A stretch of DNA of 39,170 nt from an uncultured Lachnospiraceae bacterium (GTDB lineage: Bacteria > Bacillota > Clostridia > Lachnospirales > Lachnospiraceae). The DNA is taken from positions 1 to 39,170 of the forward strand of contig CAJUED010000036.1 of assembly GCA_910585075.1 (NCBI GenBank), in the 5' to 3' direction. Every line of letters starts with the position of its first letter. The first letter of the stretch is position 1. A program made the translations under genes and the position numbers. Below the pieces are notes generated by a model that did not search any database, had not been told where the DNA came from, and saw only the letters and a list, made by a program, of their open reading frames with translations. Below are positions 8,987 to 16,421 of the stretch, one piece after another.

Positions 8987-10033
8987 ATGAAAGCATACGT
9001 ATTACATGGTGTTGGAGATTATCGATATGAAGAAGTGAGTATGCCAAAGGCCGATCCAGGCACTGTTTTGGTGAAGGTGAAGGTAGTTGGAATCTGCGGG
9101 TCAGATATTCCTAGGATTTATGTTACTGGGGCCTATTCCCATCCATTGATACCCGGCCATGAATTTGCGGGAGAAGTAGCAGAAGTGGGAGAGGGCGTAA
9201 GCGAGAGTCTACTTGGAAGGCGGGTAGGCGTTTTTCCTTTGATTCCCTGTATGAGATGTCCACAGTGCCAAAAGAAACAGTACGAGATGTGCAGCAATTA
9301 TAGTTATTTGGGCTCCAGGACGGACGGAGGATTTGCGGAATATGTGCAGGTGCCGGAGTGGAATCTGATTGAACTGCCGGATGCCGTTACCATGGAGCAG
9401 GCGGCGATGTTGGAGCCTATGTCAGTGGCGGTTCATGCCATACGGAGGATGCAGCCCTCTCAGACAGATAAGATTGCCGTGTGTGGTCTTGGAACAATTG
9501 GACTGTGCATGGTGATGTTTTTACAGGAAATGGGATGTAAGGAAATATATGTTGCAGGAAATAAGGATTTTCAAAAGCAGATGGCCGGAAATATTGGCAT
9601 AAGGGAAGAAAATTTCTGTGATGTGCGAAGCGCAAACTTTCCTGAGTGGCTGATGGATAGAACAGGCGGCGTCGGCGTGGATGTGTTTATTGACTGTGTG
9701 GGTAAAAGTGACGTTTTAAAGCAGGGAATTAAGAGCCTTGCTGCCGGGGGAAAGATGGTACTGGTAGGAAATCCGGCGTCGGACATTCCTCTGGAAAAGC
9801 ATTTATACTGGAAGATACTCCGCAGCCAGCTTCGCTTAATCGGAACTTGGAATTCCTCTTTTACCCATGAGCAGACGGATGACTGGCATTATGTCTTAGA
9901 ATGTCTTGAAAAGGAAACCGTCCATCCGGAAAAGCTCATTACCCATAGAATGAGTCTTGAGGAATTTGGGCGAGGATTTGAGATTATGCGCGTAAAGAGC
10001 GAAGATTATGTTAAAATTATGATGATAGAATGA
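8987..10033 (+). CDS. Zinc-dependent polyol-phosphate dehydrogenase (GatD/TarJ-like)
   Basis: A 348-residue medium-chain zinc dehydrogenase. Catalytic zinc ligands are Cys37 (GICGSD) and His58-Glu59 (GHEF); the structural zinc site has Cys88, 91, 94 and 102. The nucleotide-binding loop is GLGTIG at 167-172. GICGSDIPRIY, the LIPCMRCPQC region and GSRTDGGFAEY resemble galactitol-1-phosphate 5-dehydrogenase strongly, and TarJ belongs to the same superfamily. A GGAGG site sits just before the ATG. Next to the cytidylyltransferase it probably reduces ribulose-5-P or xylulose-5-P to the pentitol-5-phosphate. Hexitol phosphate is possible from homology, but the RPE homologue in the same operon favours a pentulose. 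Confidence 0.82.
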   Translation: MKAYVLHGVGDYRYEEVSMPKADPGTVLVKVKVVGICGSDIPRIYVTGAYSHPLIPGHEFAGEVAEVGEGVSESLLGRRVGVFPLIPCMRCPQCQKKQYEMCSNYSYLGSRTDGGFAEYVQVPEWNLIELPDAVTMEQAAMLEPMSVAVHAIRRMQPSQTDKIAVCGLGTIGLCMVMFLQEMGCKEIYVAGNKDFQKQMAGNIGIREENFCDVRSANFPEWLMDRTGGVGVDVFIDCVGKSDVLKQGIKSLAAGGKMVLVGNPASDIPLEKHLYWKILRSQLRLIGTWNSSFTHEQTDDWHYVLECLEKETVHPEKLITHRMSLEEFGRGFEIMRVKSEDYVKIMMIE

Positions 10034-10123
10034 AAAAACAGAAATAAATTTCTGAAGATTTTTCAATTACAAATTTGCGATGGCATTTAAATTTACGGGC
10101 TACTGTCGGAATGGGGGATTATT

Positions 10124-11665
10124 GTGATAGAATTGGTTGATGGAGCAATATACTCGATAGAGGAAGAAAATTTGTCTCAGGAAATGCTGGAAGAACTTTG
10201 TATCGAGGGGCATGAGAATGATGTAATTTGCGTGATCCGAAGGGACGGGAGCAAGATATACATAAATGCGGAAGATGTAAAAGGGGAGAGGATTGGTGAA
10301 GACTGCTATGTAATGGCCCAAGAGGATATGTTTCCAAGGTTGTATTCAAATCCACATATAAACGGAGCGGTACCTGTTTTGGATACGGGAGGAAATCCGA
10401 TTGCCATGGCAAGGTATCTGATTACAAGCTATAGACATGCTTATGATGGCGATATCGAAAGAATGAATACGGCAGTATTTGATTTGTATGAGAGTGTGTG
10501 TCTTTATGATGTAAATGAATATTCTGTCTTAATGTACCAGCAATGCCTTGATGCCTATAGAGGGGAAGTTATTTTGTATGGCGATGACTGGAAAATTATG
10601 CTTCCATATTTGGGGGAAGGGCCTGAGTACGCGAAGGTTTTTGTAATAGATAATGAAATGGAATTGGGCCAGAAGTTATTGGGCAAAAAGGCAATGATTT
10701 TGCGGGTATTTGCTTCAAATCTGGAAAATTATCAGGAACGATGTAGGCTTGGCCTGTTCTCCTATGACGAGATTATGGCCTTAGTGTATTATTTTACGCA
10801 GCATAAGGTTGTTTCGAACAAGACAGATAATAAGGTTTTTATGATAGACGTCCGGTGTGGAAAATTGGGATTGATGGCAATGGTAAATTCTTTGATGGTG
10901 CCTTATGCATATATTGTGTCAAAAGGCTATATACCGGTTATGAATATCGTATCTTCGGACAATTCCCTTTATAGTGATGGGCCGGGAGATGATATATGGT
11001 GCAAGTTTTTCAGACAACCATCGGGGGTTGATAAAAAAGATTTAAAGAATGCGGCAGATATTACGATTTCCCCACTGGCATGTATTACGAATTCAGGAAG
11101 GTGGCTCATGCAACAGATGTCAGGGTGTGGGGAAATGAACCTTATGAAAACAGAGTACTTTAATGATAAATTGTTGGAGTACATTGATGGATATCGTCAG
11201 CGAATCTTACGGAAGCCTGAAAAAACTCTGGGGGTATTGATTCGTGGAACAGATTATGTATCTGTGCGTCCTAAAGCACATCCGGTTCAGGCAACTCCGG
11301 AGCAGGTAATCGATAAGATAACAGAGTTCTCAAAAGAATGGGACTTTGAAAATATTTTCCTGGCAACCGAAGATGCGGAGGCGCTTCTGAAGATGCAGAA
11401 GGCATACGGAGACAGGGTTAAATATGTAGACCAAAAAAGATTTGTGCTACAAAAAGGCGAATACCTGGGAAGCCAAAAAGAAAAAGACACATGGAAAACA
11501 GGAGATGGATGGAAATACGGGGCTGACTATCTGTGTGCAATGGTGTTATTATCAGAATGCGGTTACTTTATTGCGTCAGGGTGGTGCAGTGGAGTGGGCT
11601 TTGTGGAGAAGCTATTGGAAGGAAGACAGTGCCAGTCTTATGTTTTTGATTTAGGTGTATACTAA
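10124..11665 (+). CDS. O-fucosyltransferase-like protein with large unknown N-terminal domain, copy 2
   Basis: Paralogue of the protein at 6470-8011 with exactly the same length, 513 residues. It starts with GTG at 10124, preceded by GGGGGA. The C-terminal GVLIRGTDY, the ATPEQVIDKITEFSKEWDFE segment and the ADYLCAMVLLSECGYFIASG segment are nearly identical to copy 1, while the N-terminal 300 residues are more diverged. Copies 1 and 2 flank the cytidylyltransferase and dehydrogenase, which suggests duplication around that pair. The stop lies five bases from the stop of the convergent gene at 11671, leaving no room for a terminator, so transcripts from the two strands must overlap. Confidence 0.72.
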   Translation: MIELVDGAIYSIEEENLSQEMLEELCIEGHENDVICVIRRDGSKIYINAEDVKGERIGEDCYVMAQEDMFPRLYSNPHINGAVPVLDTGGNPIAMARYLITSYRHAYDGDIERMNTAVFDLYESVCLYDVNEYSVLMYQQCLDAYRGEVILYGDDWKIMLPYLGEGPEYAKVFVIDNEMELGQKLLGKKAMILRVFASNLENYQERCRLGLFSYDEIMALVYYFTQHKVVSNKTDNKVFMIDVRCGKLGLMAMVNSLMVPYAYIVSKGYIPVMNIVSSDNSLYSDGPGDDIWCKFFRQPSGVDKKDLKNAADITISPLACITNSGRWLMQQMSGCGEMNLMKTEYFNDKLLEYIDGYRQRILRKPEKTLGVLIRGTDYVSVRPKAHPVQATPEQVIDKITEFSKEWDFENIFLATEDAEALLKMQKAYGDRVKYVDQKRFVLQKGEYLGSQKEKDTWKTGDGWKYGADYLCAMVLLSECGYFIASGWCSGVGFVEKLLEGRQCQSYVFDLGVY

Positions 11666-11670
11666 TTGAT

Positions 11671-12843
11671 TCAGACAATAGATGCAATCATTGTGCGAAT
11701 CCGATGAGGATAAGTATGCATAGCACATACCTTCTTATAGCCGTTTTGGGCAATCTGCGTCCGTTGCTGATCATGGGAAAGGTAGTATGCACATTTGTCC
11801 ACCAATTCTTCCATAGAAGAATAAGCTTCCAAATCCGTACCGATATCAAAATGGTCTTCCAATTCACTTTGATAATTAGTCATAAGAAAGCCGCCGCATC
11901 CCAGAATATCAAAAATACGCAGGGGCAGACCGGTCTCAATGGGTTTGATTGTCATATTCAAATTAATTTTACTTAAATGAAATACCTTGGGCATTTCGGT
12001 TAATGTGTGGATGCCACTATGGAGCCTTACATTCTTTAACGGAGAGGTGTCGCTTTGGGTAAAAAGGTCTACAGTGAAATGCTTAGCCAACCCATTTAAG
12101 GTGCGGATTCGCTCCGTCTGGGCGATTTCCATGCCAACATAACTGTGGGCGGCAACATAGCGGTCACAATCAGCTACAGGATTTTTTAGAGAAAAAAAGT
12201 TTGAGTCATTTTCTTTGATGTTAGCGATTACGTTGTCGGAAAGTGCCTCCTCCACCGGATTATAACCGTAAATCTTTAGAGACGCCTCCACAAGAGCCTG
12301 TATGTAGCCCTTTGTATACCCGGATAATCCGGACAGTGTACGCAGGGGACTTTTTTCACTGTAAAGAGAGCCTACGAAGGAAATGTCGCAGGAAAAAGCC
12401 TTCCGGTTAGATGAGGAAATAGAGCTGACAACGCGGTCAAAGCGCTCCGTGCAGGAGGCCAAGGGCAGGTGATAAATGTGATCGGGATTATAAGGAGCAA
12501 AGGCCTGATACTGCGCCCGGTCAAAGAGAAATACCCGGTTTGTGTCATGGCGGATGGAGGCGGAGAAAAGCTCCGGAACAGGAGAATCAACCGTCCAGCA
12601 CAGATAGGGAGTGCGGTATATATGACAAATATCAGCGATAACAGGGTAAAAATTGATACTGAATACAAAAAGAGGATGCTTCTCGTTGATGATTTTCTCC
12701 ACAGACAGGAGACGGTCCGCATCTGAAATGGCCTTGCTTGTTATTTCAGTGGTATCCTCTAAAACCGTCAGACCTGTCTGACGAAAAGCATGAATGATAT
12801 CCGGTTCACATATACTTCCGTAGCGGTAAAATAAAATTTCCAT
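11671..12843 (-). CDS. CgeB/DUF3880-like glycosyltransferase, second copy
   Basis: A 390-residue GT-B glycosyltransferase, paralogous to 5207-6379 and equal in length. It shows the same plan: an N-terminal DUF3880-like half (YLCWTVDSPVPELF, RVFLFDRAQYQAF, YHLPLAS) and a C-terminal half with GLPLRIFDILGCGGFLMTNY, where Asp replaces the acidic Glu of the first copy's RAFEIMG. AAGGAGAG precedes the ATG. It is the last gene of the minus-strand block and has its own candidate promoter at 12871-12899, so it can be expressed independently of the upstream recombinase. The sugar transferred is unknown. Confidence 0.8.
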   Translation of the reverse strand: MEILFYRYGSICEPDIIHAFRQTGLTVLEDTTEITSKAISDADRLLSVEKIINEKHPLFVFSINFYPVIADICHIYRTPYLCWTVDSPVPELFSASIRHDTNRVFLFDRAQYQAFAPYNPDHIYHLPLASCTERFDRVVSSISSSNRKAFSCDISFVGSLYSEKSPLRTLSGLSGYTKGYIQALVEASLKIYGYNPVEEALSDNVIANIKENDSNFFSLKNPVADCDRYVAAHSYVGMEIAQTERIRTLNGLAKHFTVDLFTQSDTSPLKNVRLHSGIHTLTEMPKVFHLSKINLNMTIKPIETGLPLRIFDILGCGGFLMTNYQSELEDHFDIGTDLEAYSSMEELVDKCAYYLSHDQQRTQIAQNGYKKVCAMHTYPHRIRTMIASIV

Positions 12844-12870
12844 GGCACTCTCCTTAAATTATTACATTAT

Positions 12871-12899
12871 CTTATATTTTACCAAAGTTGCCATGTGAA
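12871..12899 (-). promoter_or_regulatory. Candidate sigma-A type promoter for the glycosyltransferase at 11671-12843
   Basis: On the minus strand TTCACA (12899-12894) and TATAAG (12876-12871) are separated by 17 bases. This would start transcription near 12864, about 20 bases before the ATG. The match to consensus is moderate and rests on sequence alone. Confidence 0.4.
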
Positions 12900-12907
12900 A
12901 ACCAGTC

Positions 12908-13531
12908 CTAAATAGAATATTCGCCTGATATATATTCATTTGATATGTTTTTGATTTTTCGATAAAAGGTGGTTCGTGAGAAATCGCAGAGATTGGCGGC
13001 TTCCTGGGCGCTGATTTCCTTTTTCAGCCACCTGGTATAGATTTGTCCGAAATTTTCAGGTAAAAATTTTTGAGGCCGGCCAAACTTAACGCCTTTTATT
13101 TTGGCAGCCTCAATTCCTTCCTTCTGGCGCTGCCTGATGGCACAACGCTCATTTTCACTTACATAGCTTAACAGGCTCAAAACAAGATCTGCAATCAGTG
13201 TTCCAAGCAAATCTTTTCCTTTTCGGGTATCCAAAAGGGGCATGTCCAGTACTACAATATCCACGCCCTTTTGCTGGGTCAGTATCCGCCATTGGGCCAA
13301 TATTTCCTCGTAATTACGGCCTAGCCGGTCTATACTTTTGATATAGAGGACGTCGTCCGGCTTTAATCTTTTTAGCATTTTTTTGTAGACTGGGCGGTTA
13401 AAGTCCTTGCCTGACTGCTTTTCTACGTAAATGTTTTTGTCCGGTATATTTGCCTGACTCATGGCGATTAACTGACGATCCTCGTTTTGCTGCAGTGTAC
13501 TGACACGTACATACGCATATACATTGCTCAT
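12908..13531 (-). CDS. Serine recombinase, resolvase/invertase family
   Basis: A 207-residue small serine recombinase. The N-terminal catalytic domain has YVRVS with nucleophile Ser11, and the IDRLGRNY motif near residue 65 carries conserved arginines. A long E-helix region (LLSYVSENERCAIRQRQKEGIE) leads to a C-terminal helix-turn-helix (SAQEAANLCDFSRTTFYRKI). This matches Hin/Gin-like invertases and Tn3-like resolvases in length and order. Its ribosome binding site AAAGGTGA lies in one arm of a 13-bp inverted repeat. It may invert DNA to switch glycan or flagellar genes, or be a remnant of a transposon; the window alone cannot tell. No transposase partner is visible. Confidence 0.88.
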   Translation of the reverse strand: MSNVYAYVRVSTLQQNEDRQLIAMSQANIPDKNIYVEKQSGKDFNRPVYKKMLKRLKPDDVLYIKSIDRLGRNYEEILAQWRILTQQKGVDIVVLDMPLLDTRKGKDLLGTLIADLVLSLLSYVSENERCAIRQRQKEGIEAAKIKGVKFGRPQKFLPENFGQIYTRWLKKEISAQEAANLCDFSRTTFYRKIKNISNEYISGEYSI

Positions 13532-13535
13532 GTGC

Positions 13536-13638
13536 TTTCACCTTTTGCCTTTCGTAATTTCCTGATTTTCCCATATTTGGTAGTTTGGTTCTATTATAAC
13601 TGATATGGAATTGAGGTTATAGAATGCAAAAGGTGAAA
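13536..13638. repeat. 13-bp perfect inverted repeat at the 5' end of the recombinase gene
   Basis: TTTCACCTTTTGC at 13536-13548 is matched by its exact reverse complement at 13626-13638, 77 bases away. The left arm covers the ribosome binding site of the recombinase. Between the arms there is a TATAAT on the minus strand (13598-13593) that could be the -10 of the recombinase promoter, although no good -35 was found. The arms could be recombination sites (an invertible promoter), operator sites for autoregulation, or an RNA hairpin hiding the ribosome binding site if transcription begins upstream of both. Confidence 0.6.
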
Positions 13639-13716
13639 ATTTTTGAGCAGTTGGTGAAGTGGTTTATCGCGCTTCTATTCGTTGATAAAGTCAGGTTCCG
13701 CCAGATTGAGGCTTGA
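13624..13716 (+). other. 30-codon ORF diverging from the recombinase (uncertain)
   Basis: ATG at 13624 lies inside the right arm of the inverted repeat and is preceded by GAGG. The frame encodes 30 residues starting MQKVKIFEQLVKWFIALLF and ending with a basic segment. It may be the cut-off start of a lost gene or chance. I do not recognise it. Confidence 0.15.
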
Positions 13717-13737
13717 TTTATTACAGTCATTACTTTG

Positions 13738-13986
13738 TTACTGGATTTTTAGACGCTCATATTGAGAAAAGGTCATTAAATCCATATCTTTGGTAGAAAG
13801 AATCATTTTATCTTCAGCTATTGGCCAGATAATTCAAATATCAGGATCATTAAATATCAGACCGGAATGGCTTGCTTTCTCATAATCACATTGGTAGAGT
13901 ATTGTAGTGTTATCTGAGAGAGCTAAAAAACCATGTGTAAATCCTTTTGCTATATAGAGACTTCTGGAATTATCTTCACTTAGTAA
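13738..13986 (-). pseudogene. dTDP-4-dehydrorhamnose 3,5-epimerase-like remnant (C-terminal part)
   Basis: The minus strand encodes a stretch beginning LLSEDNSRSLYIAKGFTHGF, then LALSDNTTILYQCDYE and NDPDI, the typical C-terminal half of RfbC-type cupin epimerases. A TGA stop interrupts it right after NDPDI, and the frame then resumes with IIWPIAEDKMILSTKD to a stop at 13738-13740. The N-terminal half is missing: the fragment joins directly to the truncated end of the upstream dehydratase-like pseudogene in another frame. It therefore cannot make an active enzyme. It was probably part of a CDP- or dTDP-deoxyhexose cassette with the intact rfbF gene upstream. Confidence 0.8.
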
Positions 13987-14693
13987 TTTTGGCTTCCGAT
14001 ATAATATGTTTTGTTAGAAATACCTTTTTCTCCAATGGCAATAAATGCTTTTGCAGCGTCTATAATATAAATAAAATCATACATCTGTTCTCCGGCTGTG
14101 AAATTGCATTTGGCACCATTCAACATTTTACGCAAAGTTGCATTGATAAAACGAAGATTGACTTCAAATGGTCCATAGGCATTTGATATGGCCACGGATA
14201 TAATCCATTTTCAAAGAATTGGCAACAGCACAGCCTTTGCCATATAGTCAGCTGTCTGCTTGGCAATGGAATAAGCAACACTTGGATGGAAAGATTTTGC
14301 TTGATGCATTGCAACCATAATCACATATTCCATAATGCTGCCTGCAAAAACAAAACGTTTACAGCATAAATCTGCGCATGCTCTTACCGCGTCACATGTA
14401 TATTTTACATTAGTTGATTATATTTCATTATTTAAGCGGGCTTCCCCAGAGCTTCCATCCCATGCAAAATGATAGAAAACATCTATATCACGATCTGCTA
14501 TATATGACGGAAGACTATGAATATCGGCCAGTTCATAATATACAATTCGCACATTTTTCAAATCTGGAATTCTGCTGATATCGGAATTTTTATTTCTGAC
14601 TATCCCTATAATCTATATATTCTTTTTGTTGAGTTCTGTGCATACGGTTGCTCCAATAAAACCATTGGCACCGGTTATGATAACTTTTTTCGT
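13980..14693 (-). pseudogene. Decayed NAD-dependent epimerase/dehydratase (extended SDR)
   Basis: A single frame reads through an SDR-type sugar epimerase/reductase: KKVIITGANGFIGATV, later DVFYHFAWDGSSGEA, SIAKQTADYMAKAV and SNAYGPFEVNLRF. Three in-frame stops break it (TAG after KKNI, TAA after LNNEI, TGA after LLPIL). At the expected start, a good AGGAG site is followed by ACG instead of ATG, so initiation also appears lost. The 3' end is truncated at 13980, where it meets the rfbC remnant. It probably once encoded the reductase or epimerase step after glucose-1-phosphate cytidylyltransferase in a CDP-deoxyhexose pathway. The uniform frame shows decay by point mutation plus one deletion. 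Confidence 0.85.
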
Positions 14694-14714
14694 GATATCA
14701 CTCCTGTTATGTTT

Positions 14715-15491
14715 TTATTCCCATACTTTCCACGGTGGGTTTCCACTTTCCCACAGTGCTTCCAGTTTTTCTCTATCTCGCAAAGTATCCATAGACTGCC
14801 AAAATCCATTGTGTTGATAAGCCTTAATCTGTTTTTGCACCGCTAATTTTTCTAAAGGCTCCTGTTCAAAAACTGTGCTGTCATCTTTAAGGTATTGAAA
14901 TATTTCCGGCTCTAATACCATATATCCGCCGTTGATTCTGGCTCCATCAGCATGCTGCTTTTCACGAAAGGATATAACATCCGCATCACCGGTAATATCC
15001 AAAACACCAAATTTTTGTCCGGAATAAACGGATGTCAATGTAACAATTTTGCCACCCACTTTATGAAAACGAAGAAGTTCCTGCATGTTTACATCACAAA
15101 CGCCATCTCCATAGGTCATCAAAAAAGTTTCATTTCCTACATATTGCTGAATACGTTTGATTCGTCCGCCGGTCATAGTATCCAGCCCTGTATCCACAAT
15201 GGTTACTTCCCATGGTTCGGATATATTATTATGAACAGCCATCTTTCCGCCATTTCTGAAATCAAATGTTACATCACTGTTATGTAAATAATAATTGGCA
15301 AACCATTCCTTTATTACATTTTGCTTGTACCCCGCACATATAATAAAGTCATTAAATCCCCAGTGGGAATATTCCTTCATAATGTGCCAGAGGATTGGCC
15401 TTCCGCCTATTTCAATCATTGGCTTTGGTTTTAAATGACTTTCTTCACTGATTCTTGTCCCATAGCCACCGGCTAAAATTACTACTTTCAT
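14715..15491 (-). CDS. rfbF: Glucose-1-phosphate cytidylyltransferase
   Basis: A full-length 258-residue enzyme that makes CDP-glucose from CTP and glucose-1-phosphate, the first step to CDP-3,6-dideoxyhexoses and related sugars. LAGGYGTRISEESHLKPKPM (6-25) is the CTP-binding start typical of RfbF, and GGRPILWHIMKEYSHWG, the LMTYGDGVCDV segment and NGFWQSMDT are all characteristic. AAGGAG precedes the ATG. The next genes on the strand, which should continue the pathway, are pseudogenes, and no CDP-glucose 4,6-dehydratase is in the window. So CDP-glucose, if made, must be used elsewhere, or the gene is a leftover still free of mutations. Confidence 0.93.
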   Translation of the reverse strand: MKVVILAGGYGTRISEESHLKPKPMIEIGGRPILWHIMKEYSHWGFNDFIICAGYKQNVIKEWFANYYLHNSDVTFDFRNGGKMAVHNNISEPWEVTIVDTGLDTMTGGRIKRIQQYVGNETFLMTYGDGVCDVNMQELLRFHKVGGKIVTLTSVYSGQKFGVLDITGDADVISFREKQHADGARINGGYMVLEPEIFQYLKDDSTVFEQEPLEKLAVQKQIKAYQHNGFWQSMDTLRDREKLEALWESGNPPWKVWE

Positions 15492-15537
15492 TTCGAACTC
15501 CTTGTGTCATATTTAACATGGATAACTTTTTATAATG

Positions 15538-16305
15538 TTATGAGATGCTTTTTCCACCATCAATGACGTATCTGGCGCCTGTAGTCCATAATGTTTTATC
15601 TGATAATAAAAATTCTATAGTTGGGGCCAAATCTTTTTTGGCATCTCCAATTTTACCTAAAGGATATGATGAAGCTTTTTCCTCTGACCATTTATCATAT
15701 TCCTCCTGGGTATAGTCTCCACTTGCAATATAGATGTTTGTATATACAGCCGCAGGATTTATACTGTTTACTCTTATATGATATTTACCAAGCTCCCGCG
15801 CCATATATTTGGTCAACATATCAACACCGGCTTTACTGGTACAATACGATATTGAACCACCGGCTATTCCGGACGACACGGAAGAAACATTAACAACAGA
15901 TGCATTTGTCCCTTTTTTTAATAATGGTAATAAAGTTTTGGTCATCAAAAAAATTCCTGTAAGATTGATATTGATTGAATTATTCCATTCTTCTAAGGTT
16001 TGCTTTTCAATTCCACCCAATTTAATGATTCCGGCTGAATTTACCAGACAATCTAATCTATGGAATCGCCTGTTTATTTCCTCATATATTTCATGGCAGT
16101 CGTTTTCTTTACTGATATCGCCATGCAAAAATAAAACTTTATCCGCATTGCTTCCTAATCTTTCTTTGGCGGAAGCTAACCTTTCTTTACCTCTTGAAAC
16201 GGAAATAACCTCATATATTTTTTGCTCTAATAAATATTCTATTGTGCCTAATCCAATACCGCTTGTCCCGCCTGTTATCAAAGCAATCTTCTTGGTGTCT
16301 GCCAT
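15538..16305 (-). CDS. Classical short-chain dehydrogenase/reductase
   Basis: A 255-residue classical SDR. The cofactor loop is TGGTSGIG (11-18), NSAG is at 89-92, the catalytic residues are Ser141/142 region, Tyr154 and Lys158 (YCTSK), and the end TGARYVIDGG is typical. It resembles 3-oxoacyl-ACP reductases and sugar or polyol dehydrogenases; sequence alone does not choose. AGGAGG with 5 bases spacing fixes the start. It is 46 bases upstream of rfbF, in the same direction. In a glycan cluster it may reduce a keto-sugar or an acyl chain that decorates the glycan; that is inference. Confidence 0.85.
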   Translation of the reverse strand: MADTKKIALITGGTSGIGLGTIEYLLEQKIYEVISVSRGKERLASAKERLGSNADKVLFLHGDISKENDCHEIYEEINRRFHRLDCLVNSAGIIKLGGIEKQTLEEWNNSININLTGIFLMTKTLLPLLKKGTNASVVNVSSVSSGIAGGSISYCTSKAGVDMLTKYMARELGKYHIRVNSINPAAVYTNIYIASGDYTQEEYDKWSEEKASSYPLGKIGDAKKDLAPTIEFLLSDKTLWTTGARYVIDGGKSIS

Positions 16306-16421
16306 GTTCCCCTCCTAAACCATTTTAGAAATCAATATCGTTCAATTACATAAGCAATTTCATTGTAAATCAGATAAAATAGTCTTATGATGATTCATCT
16401 TTTAAGGAGCTTGGCAATAAT

